Assembly (NCBI GenBank): GCA_945893045.1
Contig: CAMDEA010000021.1
Coordinates: 1-64,000 of the forward strand
Length of the DNA stretch: 64,000 nucleotides
Direction: 5' to 3'
Origin: Planctomyces sp. SH-PL62
GTDB taxonomy: Bacteria > Planctomycetota > Planctomycetia > Planctomycetales > Planctomycetaceae
In this document: in pieces, positions 40,601-48,470 of the stretch
How positions within the stretch are numbered: the stretch's first letter is position 1
Layout: every line of letters starts with the position of its first letter
Program-made: the position numbers and the translations under genes
Notes under the pieces: generated by a model
The model's database searches: none
What the model saw: the letters and a program-made list of their open reading frames with translations, nothing else
Told to the model about the DNA's origin: nothing

Positions 40601-41075
40601 GATATCGAATCTCCTTCTGCAACCGTTGATTGATCCCGACGAGAAAGTCGTTGGTCTGGCACCCTGCTTTCCGCAGGGATTGCACCAACTCCGTGAGCTT
40701 AGGCCCGGCTGGTAGCGTTGCGAGATACGGCACCAACTCGCGAGTCAGCGTCGCGTCGTACACGAACGGGAATTTCTCGGCCGTCGGTTCGATAAAGAAG
40801 TCGAACGGATTGATCGCAGTCATCTCGACGACCAGATCGACTTCCACCTTCAGCGACCGCGCCTCCTGCTGAAACACCAACCGCGCGAGATAGTTGCTGT
40901 ACGGGTCTTGCTGCCAATTCAGAAAGTGCTCGCTCGGTTCGACCCGCAGCGAATAGCTCACGATCGGCGTGCGACAATGCGGAGCCGGTCGCAAGCGGAC
41001 GACGTGCGGCTGCAACGTGACCAAGCGGTCGTAGCGGTATTCGGTCTTGTGATTCAACGCGACTCGGATCGACAT
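37638..41075 (-). CDS. Transglutaminase-DUF2126 fusion protein
   Basis: A 1145-residue protein (COG4196 type). Residues about 1-290 are a transglutaminase-like domain with Cys in LGCGSCRDSAWL, His in DLHAWAEVY and Asp in GLDPTSG. The large C-terminal DUF2126 region begins near MGGEPTFVSIDERDAPEWN and includes LEGYKPPSDHRL and the GTGGGNHIVIGGPTPADSP segment, and has been proposed to be a further amide-ligase-type domain. An inverted repeat adds an in-frame segment near residue 600. The last residues (about FGRTP) come from another repeat. ATG 41075 is the chosen start. First gene of the three-gene operon. Confidence 0.92.
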   Translation of the reverse strand: MSIRVALNHKTEYRYDRLVTLQPHVVRLRPAPHCRTPIVSYSLRVEPSEHFLNWQQDPYSNYLARLVFQQEARSLKVEVDLVVEMTAINPFDFFIEPTAEKFPFVYDATLTRELVPYLATLPAGPKLTELVQSLRKAGCQTNDFLVGINQRLQKEIRYLIRLEPGVQTPEETLTLGCGSCRDSAWLMVQVLRQLGLAARFVSGYLIQLVSDVPALDGPSGPTADFCDLHAWAEVYLPGAGWIGLDPTSGLMASEGHIPLACAADPTSAAAVTGSFAFTPDASKSNGEKVHEEFAFEMSVTRIVEHTRVTKPYTEEQWETINALGRRIDEELETLDVRLTMGGEPTFVSIDERDAPEWNMTALGPTKRKQAGELLQRLRKKFAPGALLFHGQGKWYPGEQLPRWAFGCYWRPDGEPLWEDQSLFADMNRDYGFSSDSARAFITRLAERLGVDSECCLPGYEDAWYHLWRERQLPVNVDPLQNKLEDPQERLRLSKIFEQGLKHVVGYTLPLRRGEAGWESGQWFLRREHLFLIPGDSSMGYRLPLDSLPWEAPEDRSQIVERSTLAPREPLPIRGQALRNSELTGQSVIRVQSLLRPIPNSEVPDSVRPALVRTALCVETREGRLHVFMPPAEALEDYLELVTAIEATAAELKMPVLLEGYKPPSDHRLKHFQITPDPGVIEVNTQPSHNWQELVDLTNTVYEEARLTRLSTEKFMLDGRHCGTGGGNHIVIGGPTPADSPVLRRPDLLRSLIACWHNHPSLSYLFSSMFVGPTSQAPRIDEARNDSLYEMEIAFQQIPDDGGTPPWLVDRVFRHLLTDVTGNTHRAEFCIDKLYTPDSDDGRRGLVELRAFEMPPHARMSLVQQLLLRALIARFWETPYKHKLARWGTELHDRFLLPHFIEQDLSDLLHELDDAGYPFDRAWFDAHIEFRCPLLGSVNHHGVELILRQAIEPWHVLGEESGPGGTARYVDSSLERIEIKVRGLTDARHIVTCNGQRVPLRSTGTVGEFVAGVRYRAWQPPSCLHPTIPVHTPLIFDVYDSWNGRSIGGCQYHVSHPGGRGYETFPINGAEAETRRHSRFFPFGHTPNAWKAPPLEIHPEFPLTLDLRKPPIPQVAAPSLADSVFAATSPVPSPPKSPRLAFGRTP
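39261..39357. repeat. Inverted repeat inside the DUF2126 gene (GGGGTCAGG end type)
   Basis: GTCAGGCACTTCGGAATTCG at 39264 is matched by its inverse ending CCGAAGTGCCTGAC at 39354, about 26-bp arms with a 40-bp centre. It keeps the reading frame and replaces or adds about 32 codons. Confidence 0.9.
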
Positions 41076-41134
41076 GCTTAACCTGCGTGCTGTCTCCAAC
41101 ACGTCCTTCTTCGCGCCCCCAACGTGCGACTAGA

Positions 41135-41246
41135 ACGCCACCGACCTTGTGTCGGTGGTTCCCGCGCTTCTGCACTACGGGCAAAATTGCCAGGCAACTG
41201 ACGTCGTACAGAAGCGCGGGAACCACCGAGATAAACTCGGTGGCGT
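41135..41246. repeat. Inverted repeat, ACGCCACCGA...GTGGTTCCCGCGC family
   Basis: The left arm runs from ACGCCACCGA through GTCGGTGGTTCCCGCGCTTC; the right arm is the inverse, starting CAGAAGCGCGGGAACCACCG and ending CGGTGGCGT at 41246. Each arm contains its own small hairpin. It lies in the 360-bp gap (41076-41437) between two minus-strand genes; the rest of the gap shows nothing recognisable. Confidence 0.88.
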
Positions 41247-41437
41247 GATGGGCAATACGCGCACCGGGTGCGCGGTTGAAAAGTCATCGGGCAATTAGCG
41301 AATGCTGTTCCACGGAATGCCGTCCTTTCGGCACGAGCGAAATACCGCGGATCGGCTTCCATCACCACGGAACCAGCGACAATTCTGCTGCTTTGATTGC
41401 CCCGCGACCGCGCAGCCCTGCGTAATCCGAATGCGAC

Positions 41438-42325
41438 CTACGCGAGGCTCATCCATTCGAGGAATCGCTTGGCGTAACGGTCGAGATTCTCTTCGCTGCC
41501 TCCGCCTCGCAGCGGAGAACACATTTCATAAGCGACCGCCCCTTGATAGCCGACGTCGCGCAGCGCGGCGAAGAACGAACGGTAGTCGATGAAGCCTTCG
41601 CCCATCGGGACCGCGCGGATCGCGTCCGGTTCCGAGACGTAGTTGACAAGGTTCGGCACGTAACTGAATTGCGGCCGGCGCACGTAGTCGGCAACCGTCG
41701 TGTGGACGATTCGCGAACCGAGCCGCTTCACCGCCGCGACCAGATCGGAGCCATGCAGAGCCGGAGACCAAGCGTCGAACGCCGCCTGGCAATTCGGTTC
41801 GTCCACGTCGTCGAGCAGATCGGCGAAGCTCTCGAAGTGAGCAGCGGTGTCGTGATGATTTTGCAGAGCGATCGTCACGCCGAAATCGGCGGCTCGGCGA
41901 GCAGATTCCTTCAACGACTCGACACACCAATTCCAGGCTTGGTCGTAACCGACATTGGCTCGGCTGTAACCGGTGAAGACACGGACCAGCTTGCAGCCCA
42001 ACGTCGCGGCCAGTCTCGCCAACTGCGTGACGTAGAGCACCTGCATCTCGCGCGTCGGAATGTCCGGACGGTCGCTGCCGATCGTGAAGTCGGTGTACCC
42101 GGCGAGACACGCGACCTTCAGGCCAAGTTCGTCAATTCGCCACCGCAAGCGTTCGGTCGCGACGTTTTCAAAGTCGAGCACCGACAAATGCGGTCGCTTG
42201 GCCATGAGCATCACGCCTTCGTATCCCAGCTTCCAGGCGCGAGTCAGAAAGTCATCCAGGCTCAACCGAGCCTGTCCTGGCCAGACTCCGGCGTAGCTGA
42301 CGGAATGCAGAACGGTTTGATTCAT
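41438..42325 (-). CDS. Sugar phosphate isomerase/epimerase-like TIM-barrel protein
   Basis: A 295-residue protein of the xylose-isomerase-like TIM-barrel family. Visible landmarks are an N-terminal SVSYAGVWPGQARLSLDDF, RVFTGYSRAN, the metal-site candidates in ALQNHHDTAAH and EPNCQAAFDAWSP, and a terminal VAYEMCSPLRGGG with the glutamate that usually completes the metal site. The substrate is unknown. The start is ATG 42325 after GAGGAG; the frame extends upstream only into an inverted repeat. Planctomycetes hold many paralogues used in carbohydrate catabolism. Confidence 0.87.
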   Translation of the reverse strand: MNQTVLHSVSYAGVWPGQARLSLDDFLTRAWKLGYEGVMLMAKRPHLSVLDFENVATERLRWRIDELGLKVACLAGYTDFTIGSDRPDIPTREMQVLYVTQLARLAATLGCKLVRVFTGYSRANVGYDQAWNWCVESLKESARRAADFGVTIALQNHHDTAAHFESFADLLDDVDEPNCQAAFDAWSPALHGSDLVAAVKRLGSRIVHTTVADYVRRPQFSYVPNLVNYVSEPDAIRAVPMGEGFIDYRSFFAALRDVGYQGAVAYEMCSPLRGGGSEENLDRYAKRFLEWMSLA

Positions 42326-42337
42326 GTGAGTCTCCTC

Positions 42338-42424
42338 GTGGGGCAGGTTTTCAACCTGCCCGGCCAAATCGGTCTTCTGGCCAACAGTGAATCGAATCAC
42401 GGGCAGGTTGAAAACCTGTCCCAC
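42338..42424. repeat. Inverted repeat, GTGGGGCAGG family (copy 3)
   Basis: GTGGGGCAGGTTTTCAACCT at 42338 pairs with its inverse ending CCTGTCCCAC at 42424; a GGCCA/TGGCC pair lies inside. It ends exactly at the prepilin peptidase stop codon. Confidence 0.9.
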
Positions 42425-43723
42425 TTATCGCGGCCGCCGCCACCGCTCCCATTGAGATTGACCTCGGCCGGAGGACTCGCCCGGCCACGAGTCGCGTCGC
42501 CATGAGCCTTGTTGCCGATCGACCGTCTCGCCAGAGAAGTGTGTCAGTTGATCGGCTGAAGTCCATTCTTCGTAGAGGCCATCGTCGGCAGGCATGAAGC
42601 CGAACCAGCCTTTAATGATTCGAATCAGCAGCAGCAGCACGAACAGGCCGACAGCAAAGAACAGGACCACTCCCGGCAGCATTACTCCCAGCGAGAAATA
42701 CATTTCGACACGCGGCCAAATCCATTTCCAACCGAGCAGCGTGACCAGCGTGCCGATGCTCAGAAACGGTCCGAACGGAATCTCGCGGTTCCAGGCGGCG
42801 AGCCGCGTGCAGAGAATCAACGGGATCGACAGACTCGCTCCCAGAAAGATGGCCACGATCGTCGGTTGCCAACCGAGGAACGCCCCGACCATCGCCATCA
42901 ACACGACATCGCCGAAGCCCATCGCTTCACGCCGCAAGGCCGCGTGGCCGATCAGGCGAATGCTCCAGATCGCGCCGCCGCCAATCAGCAGGCCCGCCAC
43001 GCTGACCGCTAGCGCGTGCCAGTGCGGATGCTCTGTGATCCACACTGGGACCAGTGTCGCCGATCCAATCGGTCTCCAGTGACCGGTGAAGTAGGCGATC
43101 GCGGAACGCAACAAGCTGGGGTCTTGAATCCACACTGGCACCAGCCAGAACTTGCCGAACACTCCGGCACCGATCACCGCCAGCGTCATCGGCGGCAGCG
43201 TCACCGAATCGGGAATGATCATCTCATCCCAGTCGATCAGCGAGGCGACCAGGAGCGCCTCGATCAATACGAGATGATAGACGACTCGCCAATTCACCAG
43301 CGCGGTCCACGACAGACCCAAAACGCTGTCGGCATTCGACGGGCCGAGCGAACAGGTCAGGCAACTGTCGGTGATCGGCGAAAAACGGCCTTGCGGCACT
43401 TCCATCCAATAGACCAGCACGAACAGCAAGCCGTTCGCCAATTCGATCAGCGGGTACTTGCCGGGAATGCCTCGTTTGCAGAAGCGGCAGCGGCCGTGCA
43501 ACCACAACCAACCGATGATCGGCACGTTGTCTTTCGCGGGCAATCGCGTTTTGCAGCAGTCGCAATACGACCAGACAGGTTTCGTGAGCGACTTCCACGC
43601 GGCGAAGACGCTTTCATGCGGCGGAAAGCGATGCACGCAGACAGTCAGAAAACTGCCGAGCACCGCGCCGTACAGAAACATGAAGACGACCATGAACGCC
43701 GGAGGCAGATCGTAGGGAATCAC
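42425..43723 (-). CDS. Prepilin peptidase (A24 family)
   Basis: A 432-residue inner-membrane aspartic peptidase that cleaves and methylates type IV pilin-like precursors. The cytoplasmic cysteine motifs CDCCKT and CRFCKRG are followed by KYPLIELANG. The catalytic aspartates sit in LIDWDEMIIPD and GFGDVVLMAM. A longer than usual loop separates them. The start chosen is GTG 43723, six bases after GGAGG; the open frame continues 69 codons upstream but these are translated repeat sequence. The DUF1559 prepilin-like protein at 48471 is one possible substrate. Confidence 0.92.
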   Translation of the reverse strand: MIPYDLPPAFMVVFMFLYGAVLGSFLTVCVHRFPPHESVFAAWKSLTKPVWSYCDCCKTRLPAKDNVPIIGWLWLHGRCRFCKRGIPGKYPLIELANGLLFVLVYWMEVPQGRFSPITDSCLTCSLGPSNADSVLGLSWTALVNWRVVYHLVLIEALLVASLIDWDEMIIPDSVTLPPMTLAVIGAGVFGKFWLVPVWIQDPSLLRSAIAYFTGHWRPIGSATLVPVWITEHPHWHALAVSVAGLLIGGGAIWSIRLIGHAALRREAMGFGDVVLMAMVGAFLGWQPTIVAIFLGASLSIPLILCTRLAAWNREIPFGPFLSIGTLVTLLGWKWIWPRVEMYFSLGVMLPGVVLFFAVGLFVLLLLIRIIKGWFGFMPADDGLYEEWTSADQLTHFSGETVDRQQGSWRRDSWPGESSGRGQSQWERWRRPR

Positions 43724-43810
43724 GTCGCGCCTCCATCCCGATAGAAATCTGGCGAGCGGGGCGGCGTCAGCCCCCCGGTGGCAGCGGGGGCTTTGCCCCA
43801 ACAGGGCAAC

Positions 43811-43970
43811 ACTCGATAGCCCAGGGCGCAGCCCTGGGTCACGAAACGACGAACAATGGTCAGCCCCAACGGGGCGCGACTCCTCCGAGATGTCGCGCGA
43901 GTTTCGCCCCGTTGGGGCTTGCCTTCGCACACTCGCTCGTCACCCAGGGCTGCGCCCTGGGCTATCGAGT
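43811..43970. repeat. Nested composite inverted repeat, GATAGCCCAGGG family (copy 1)
   Basis: The outer arms (43811-43844 and 43938-43970) read ACTCGATAGCCCAGGGCGCA and inverse; each arm is itself a small palindrome. An inner pair, GCCCCAACGGGGCG (43863-43876) and CGCCCCGTTGGGGC (43905-43918), lies inside. It occupies most of the 326-bp gap between prepilin peptidase and aroK. A second copy lies at 58569. Confidence 0.9.
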
Positions 43971-44049
43971 CTCGACCCTTCGGGCCGAAAAACGCACAAC
44001 ATAATCCGTTCGCTCGATTGTCCATTTCAACCCCAACGATTGATCACAC

Positions 44050-44592
44050 TCAGCAAACGCCCGATGGTCGCTCCAGACACGCTTCAAGTTGCCGCAGGGC
44101 CTCTTCCACAAGTTGATCCGTCGAGGCGTTCTCAGAATCGAGCATGATCGTCGCGCACTCGCGATACAACGGCTCACGCAGTGTGAGCAAGCGTTCGATT
44201 TCGGCTCGACCACCGTTGCTGGTGAGGTTCGGGCGTCGCTGACCTGTGGTGGGATCGGTCGCCAGCCGGCGTTCGATCGTGTCGGCCGATGCTTGCAACC
44301 AGATCACCGGGCCGGCGGCTTTTAGATCGGCGCGAGTCGCCTCGTTTCCGATCGCTCCCCCTCCGGCCGCTAACACCAGGCGATCGCGTCGCAGCAATTC
44401 CGCGAGCAACTCTCTCTCAAGCCGCCGGAATTCTGGTTCGCCATCGGTCGCGAAGATCTGTTGAATCGACCGGCCCGCGCGGCGTTCGAGTTCAACGTCG
44501 GCGTCGAGCCACTCCCAGCCCAGCCGCTGCGCCAACGGAGCCGCCAGCGTGCTCTTACCGGTACCGCGGTATCCGATCAACGTGATGACCAT
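44050..44592 (-). CDS. aroK: Shikimate kinase
   Basis: A 180-residue cytoplasmic enzyme that phosphorylates shikimate in aromatic amino acid synthesis. The P loop is GYRGTGKST near residue 7. The shikimate-binding DADVELERRAG and the LAAGGGAIGNEATR segment follow, with a RRPNLT lid region. ATG 44592 was chosen; the frame upstream consists of repeat sequence. It follows aroDE in the same direction, so two consecutive shikimate-pathway genes are clustered, separated by an inverted repeat. Confidence 0.95.
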   Translation of the reverse strand: MVITLIGYRGTGKSTLAAPLAQRLGWEWLDADVELERRAGRSIQQIFATDGEPEFRRLERELLAELLRRDRLVLAAGGGAIGNEATRADLKAAGPVIWLQASADTIERRLATDPTTGQRRPNLTSNGGRAEIERLLTLREPLYRECATIMLDSENASTDQLVEEALRQLEACLERPSGVC

Positions 44593-44622
44593 TGTGGGGA
44601 AGTTCCAATGTCCAAATTCAAT

Positions 44623-44720
44623 CTCGTTCCCACGCTCTGCGTGGGAACGCGCGTCTTGACGCTCTGCGTCGCGAGCACGCACGGGACGCAGAGCGTGGGA
44701 ACGAGCAGGCGAGACGCCTG
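44623..44720. repeat. Inverted repeat, CGTTCCCACGCTCTGCGTGGG family
   Basis: The arms CTCGTTCCCACGCTCTGCGT (44623) and ACGCAGAGCGTGGGAACGAG (44686-44705) are perfect inverse copies. A further small hairpin CAGGCGAGACGCCTG follows directly. It lies between aroDE and aroK. This family yields the false VPTLCVGT peptides found in many genomes. Confidence 0.9.
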
Positions 44721-44722
44721 TG

Positions 44723-46219
44723 CTACGTTTTCAATCGGACGGGAGAGAGTTCTTGCCGCAAGGTTTCACGCATGTGTTCGATGGGCGCGGGCTGGCCGGT
44801 GAAGAGTTCAAACTGCGCGGCGGCTTGGCGGATGAACATTTCCAGGCCGGAGATCGTGTGGGCCTCGCGCTGCTTGGCTTGTTTGAGCAACAGCGTGTTT
44901 TCGGGATTGTAGATCGTGTCGAAGACGAGCATCCCTTCGCGCAGCCAGTTGTCCGCGAAGGGGGAGTCGTCCACATTCGGGTGCATGCCGACCGGCGTGC
45001 AGTTGATGAGCACGTCGGCGTACTGCGCTCCGCGGTTTTCCCACAGGACATGCTGGCAGCCGAGTCGTTCCGCGAGTTCTTTGGCTCGCGCGTGCGTGCG
45101 GCTGGCGAGCATCAGGATGCCACCGTTCTTGGCCACGCCGGCTCCAATCGCCATCGCGACGCCGCCGGCTCCGAGCATCATCACTCGCTTTCCGGCCAGC
45201 ACGAAATGGTTGTCCGGCTCGGAGTCCAAGCCGATCGCCAGCGTTTGCAGCGCGGCGAGGTAATCGGTGTTCGTCGCGTGCCACTGACCGCCGGCGTCCT
45301 TCCACAGCGTGTTGGCCGCGCCGATGGATTGCACTGCCTCGTCGCTGAGGTCCGCTTTGCCGATCACGTCCTCCTTGTGCGGAATGGTGACGCTGTAACC
45401 CTGCACGTCGAGCCAATCGAAATCCCGCAGCGTCGCTTGCAGTTTGTCCTTCGGCACTCGGAACGGAACGTAGACGGCGTTCATTCCCAAATGCTGAAAC
45501 GCCGCGTTGTGAATCAGCGGGCTGTAGCTGTGAGCCAGCGGATCGCCGAGCACTCCGAAGACCTGCGTGTCGGCGTTGATCTGGTCGAAGCGGTAGATCT
45601 GCTTCATCTCATCAAACGACAACTGCCCCGGAGCCAATTCGCGATCCTTGTTAAACGTCGCATAGGTCAGCGGGCTGCCATACTTGCCGCAGAGGATACG
45701 GCTGGCCGTGCCGAACTCGCCCATGCAGAAGCCGGCGGTCGGCACGCTGCTGTGTTTGACCAGTTGCAGCATCCGCACCATGTCGCCGGGCGAATTCGCC
45801 ATCGTGGTCAGCTTGATGATGTCCGGGTCGAGCTTGGTCATCTTGGCGTGGATGTCGGCCAAGTCCTGCGGCGTCTCGCGGAAGTTGTGAAAGCTGATGA
45901 TCCGCTTCGTCTGGCCATAGCGGCGAATCTGCAAGGCGATGTCCATCTCCAGATCGACGTACTCAGCCCCCTGCACGATCGCCTGCCGGAGCAACGTCTG
46001 CCGCTGCTCTTCGGAATCTCGCCAGCGGCCTTTGTCTTCAGCCCGTCGAATCGTGATGACGATCGGCGTCGGCCGGTCTTTCAGCAGCCGTCCCAGATCG
46101 GGCAAGTGAGACAAATAGTCCAAGCGGTACTCGACCAACTCGGCCCCCTTCTGGGCGAGAGCTTGATGTTCCAGAGTGACCATCTTGTGGCGCGTGCGGC
46201 CGATACTGACGCAAATCAT
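44723..46219 (-). CDS. aroDE: Bifunctional 3-dehydroquinate dehydratase/shikimate dehydrogenase
   Basis: A 498-residue fusion that catalyses two consecutive steps of the shikimate pathway. Residues 1-215 are a type I dehydroquinase with the catalytic histidine in ISFHNF and the Schiff-base lysine in DIIKLTTMA. From about residue 220 the NADP-dependent shikimate dehydrogenase begins: FGVLGDPLAHSYSPLIHN, GYSVTIPHKE, the dinucleotide motif GAGGVAMAI and a terminal GLEMFIRQAAAQFELFTG. The AroD-AroE order matches the plant and chlamydial fusion proteins. It is followed by aroK. Confidence 0.96.
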   Translation of the reverse strand: MICVSIGRTRHKMVTLEHQALAQKGAELVEYRLDYLSHLPDLGRLLKDRPTPIVITIRRAEDKGRWRDSEEQRQTLLRQAIVQGAEYVDLEMDIALQIRRYGQTKRIISFHNFRETPQDLADIHAKMTKLDPDIIKLTTMANSPGDMVRMLQLVKHSSVPTAGFCMGEFGTASRILCGKYGSPLTYATFNKDRELAPGQLSFDEMKQIYRFDQINADTQVFGVLGDPLAHSYSPLIHNAAFQHLGMNAVYVPFRVPKDKLQATLRDFDWLDVQGYSVTIPHKEDVIGKADLSDEAVQSIGAANTLWKDAGGQWHATNTDYLAALQTLAIGLDSEPDNHFVLAGKRVMMLGAGGVAMAIGAGVAKNGGILMLASRTHARAKELAERLGCQHVLWENRGAQYADVLINCTPVGMHPNVDDSPFADNWLREGMLVFDTIYNPENTLLLKQAKQREAHTISGLEMFIRQAAAQFELFTGQPAPIEHMRETLRQELSPVRLKT

Positions 46220-46300
46220 AGGAAGGGGCTGGGGGTTAGGGGCTGGGGAAGAAGACTCTCAGATGTTGATGAAAGAGTTTATTCGGATCGATCAGGCTCG

Positions 46301-48226
46301 TCAGCCCAGCCGTCCGAACTGACGTTCGAGTTCATTCTCCGTCAACACGAGTGCCGTTGGCCGGCCGTGCGGGCAGTGGTGGGCATCGTCGATCAAGTGC
46401 CGCTGGGCGAGCAGGCTGTCGATTTCCTCCGGCGAGAGCCGTTGCCCCGCTTTGATCGCGGCTTTGCAGGACATCATGTGCAGCAGCGAATCGAGCAGAT
46501 CACGGCGGTCGGGCGGCTTCTCCGGCTGATCGAGTTGCTCGGCCAGATCGCGGACCAACTGCGGCAGGTTGGCCTTCTTGAGCATCACCGGATAGCGGTC
46601 GATCAACACTGTCTGCCGGCCGAATTCCTGCACGCCGAGTCCGAGTTGATTCAGTACGTCGGCGTACTCCAGCAGCAGCGCGGTTTCCTTCGGCGTCAGC
46701 TCGACCGGTTCCGGCACGAGCATCCGCTGCGACTCGACCGCATTGTCGAGCACGCGCGGACGCAGGTACTCGTACATGATCCGCTCATGCAGCGCGTGCT
46801 GGTCGATGAGCGTCAGCCCTTCGTCCGTCTCAACGACGATGTACGTGTCGCGGATCTGCATGGCGCGGAGTTCGCCGTGACTGGTCGTGTGGCTCACGCG
46901 GCTCGCGTGAGTCTCCACGGGTGCTGAAGAGGACTCCGCGACCTGTGGTTCGGACACAGCGAATGACGCGAGGTCGGTCGCGGGTTCCGTGGTTTGAGAT
47001 TTGAAATTTGAGATATCAGATTCACCGGACACAGCCGGCGGCTCACTCGCACCGACGCGCGGCAACTCGGACAGCGGGCGCGATGTGTTGTTCCACAGTG
47101 ATGTGTTCGGGGCAGAGCTTGTTGAACCGGGAGCATTCATCGGCGACCACGCCTGAAGCTCGACGCCGCGCGGACGGGGGGCCGCTCCGGCGGAAGAGAA
47201 ACCGCCACCGGCCGGCAGATTCATGGGCGATTCAAAGTTCAAACTCAGGAACTTGGTGCGCAGCATCGACAGCAATTGGCGGAACAGAGCTTGGCCGTCC
47301 GCGAACCGAACCTCGGTCTTTGTCGGATGAACATTGACGTCCACGATGTCAGCGGGAACTTCCAGAAACAGAAACGCGATCGGTTGGCGGCCGATCATCA
47401 GCAGTCCGCGATACGCCTCGGTCAGCGCGTGTTGCAGCGAGCGATCTTGAATCCAGCGGCCGTTGAGGAACAGGTTCTGGCTCTTGCGAGTGCTCTTGCT
47501 GACCGACGGATGCGCAACATAGCCCCACATCCGCACGCCCTGCGATTCCGATTCGACCGGGATCAAGTTGTCAGCCAGTTCGTTGCCCAACAGCAGGCGG
47601 ATACGGTCGAGCAACTGCTGCGTGCCGGGCAATTCGAACACGACTTTGCCGTTGTGCCGCAGCACGAGATGCAGCCGCGGCTGCGCGAGAGCAATGCGTG
47701 AGAAGTGCTCGGCGATGTGCGCGAATTCGGTGCCGGTCGATTTCAAGAATTTGCGGCGTACCGGCGTGTTGGCGAAAAGTTGCCGAACTTCGATCTGCGT
47801 TCCAACAGGACAACCGCACGGCTGCGGCGGCGTGATCTGGCCGCAGTCGGAAAGAATCTCGAAGCCGGTCGTCGAACTGGGCGGTCGGCTGCGCAGCCGC
47901 ATCCGGCTGACTTCGGCGATGGACGCCAGCGCCTCGCCACGGAAGCCCATCGTCTGCACTCGAAAGAGGTCGTCGGCCGTGGCGATCTTGCTGGTGGCGT
48001 GAGCGGTCACGGCCAGTAACAAGTCATCGGGATGAATCCCTTCGCCGTCATCGACGATGCGGATGAGTTCGCCCCCTCCCGCTTCGATGTCGATTTCAAT
48101 GCGAGTCGCGAGTGCGTCGAGGCTGTTTTCGAGCAACTCCTTAACGACATTGGCGGGGCGTTCGATGACCTCGCCGGCGGCGATCTTGTTGACGACCGAA
48201 GAATCGAGCTGATGAATCCGTAACAT
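46301..48226 (-). CDS. mutL: DNA mismatch repair protein MutL
   Basis: A 641-residue protein. The N-terminal GHKL ATPase domain shows KIAAGEVIERPANVVKELLENS, DDGEGI, TMGFRGEALASI and the LFANTPVRRKF motif. A variable Ser/Ala/Pro-rich linker lies near residues 340-450. The C-terminal domain carries the endonuclease motif DQHALHERIMYE (DQHAx2Ex4E), plus SCKAAIKAGQ and CPHGRPTA, so this MutL should nick DNA itself, as in species without MutH. ATG 48226 is preceded by AAGGAAG. It begins a minus-strand run mutL-aroDE-aroK. Confidence 0.97.
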   Translation of the reverse strand: MLRIHQLDSSVVNKIAAGEVIERPANVVKELLENSLDALATRIEIDIEAGGGELIRIVDDGEGIHPDDLLLAVTAHATSKIATADDLFRVQTMGFRGEALASIAEVSRMRLRSRPPSSTTGFEILSDCGQITPPQPCGCPVGTQIEVRQLFANTPVRRKFLKSTGTEFAHIAEHFSRIALAQPRLHLVLRHNGKVVFELPGTQQLLDRIRLLLGNELADNLIPVESESQGVRMWGYVAHPSVSKSTRKSQNLFLNGRWIQDRSLQHALTEAYRGLLMIGRQPIAFLFLEVPADIVDVNVHPTKTEVRFADGQALFRQLLSMLRTKFLSLNFESPMNLPAGGGFSSAGAAPRPRGVELQAWSPMNAPGSTSSAPNTSLWNNTSRPLSELPRVGASEPPAVSGESDISNFKSQTTEPATDLASFAVSEPQVAESSSAPVETHASRVSHTTSHGELRAMQIRDTYIVVETDEGLTLIDQHALHERIMYEYLRPRVLDNAVESQRMLVPEPVELTPKETALLLEYADVLNQLGLGVQEFGRQTVLIDRYPVMLKKANLPQLVRDLAEQLDQPEKPPDRRDLLDSLLHMMSCKAAIKAGQRLSPEEIDSLLAQRHLIDDAHHCPHGRPTALVLTENELERQFGRLG

Positions 48227-48298
48227 CGCGTGCGGTGCTTCCTTTCGAGGGGCATACGTTATCGCATCGCCGTGCGGTCGTCTCGCCTATTACCAAAG

Positions 48299-48388
48299 TA
48301 ACCCGCAGCGTCAGCGAGGGCGAACGCTCACCAGCGTTTTGAATCGACGACCTCGGTGAGTGTTCTCCCTCGCTGACGCTGCGGGTTA
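48299..48388. repeat. Inverted repeat, TAACCCGCAGCGTCAGCGAGG family (copy 2)
   Basis: TAACCCGCAGCGTCAGCGAG at 48299 pairs with the inverse ending CGCTGACGCTGCGGGTTA at 48388. It lies in the divergent gap between mutL and the DUF1559 gene, and differs from copy 1 at 29237 mainly in the centre. Confidence 0.9.
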
Positions 48389-48470
48389 GTTTTGGAGGCG
48401 GCTTCGCCGTCCTGCGTTACCAAAAATTGGCATCGCCGGGTTGTCGCGGCGTCTCCTAGAATCCCGCACC

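Noticed and set aside
43724-43930. N-terminal extension of the prepilin peptidase
   Set aside because: These codons translate the composite palindrome (DPGLRPGLSS), and GTG 43723 has an ideal GGAGG.
44720-46927. A 735-codon plus-strand open frame over aroDE and the end of mutL
   Set aside because: It is antisense to two well-supported genes and shows only shadow composition.
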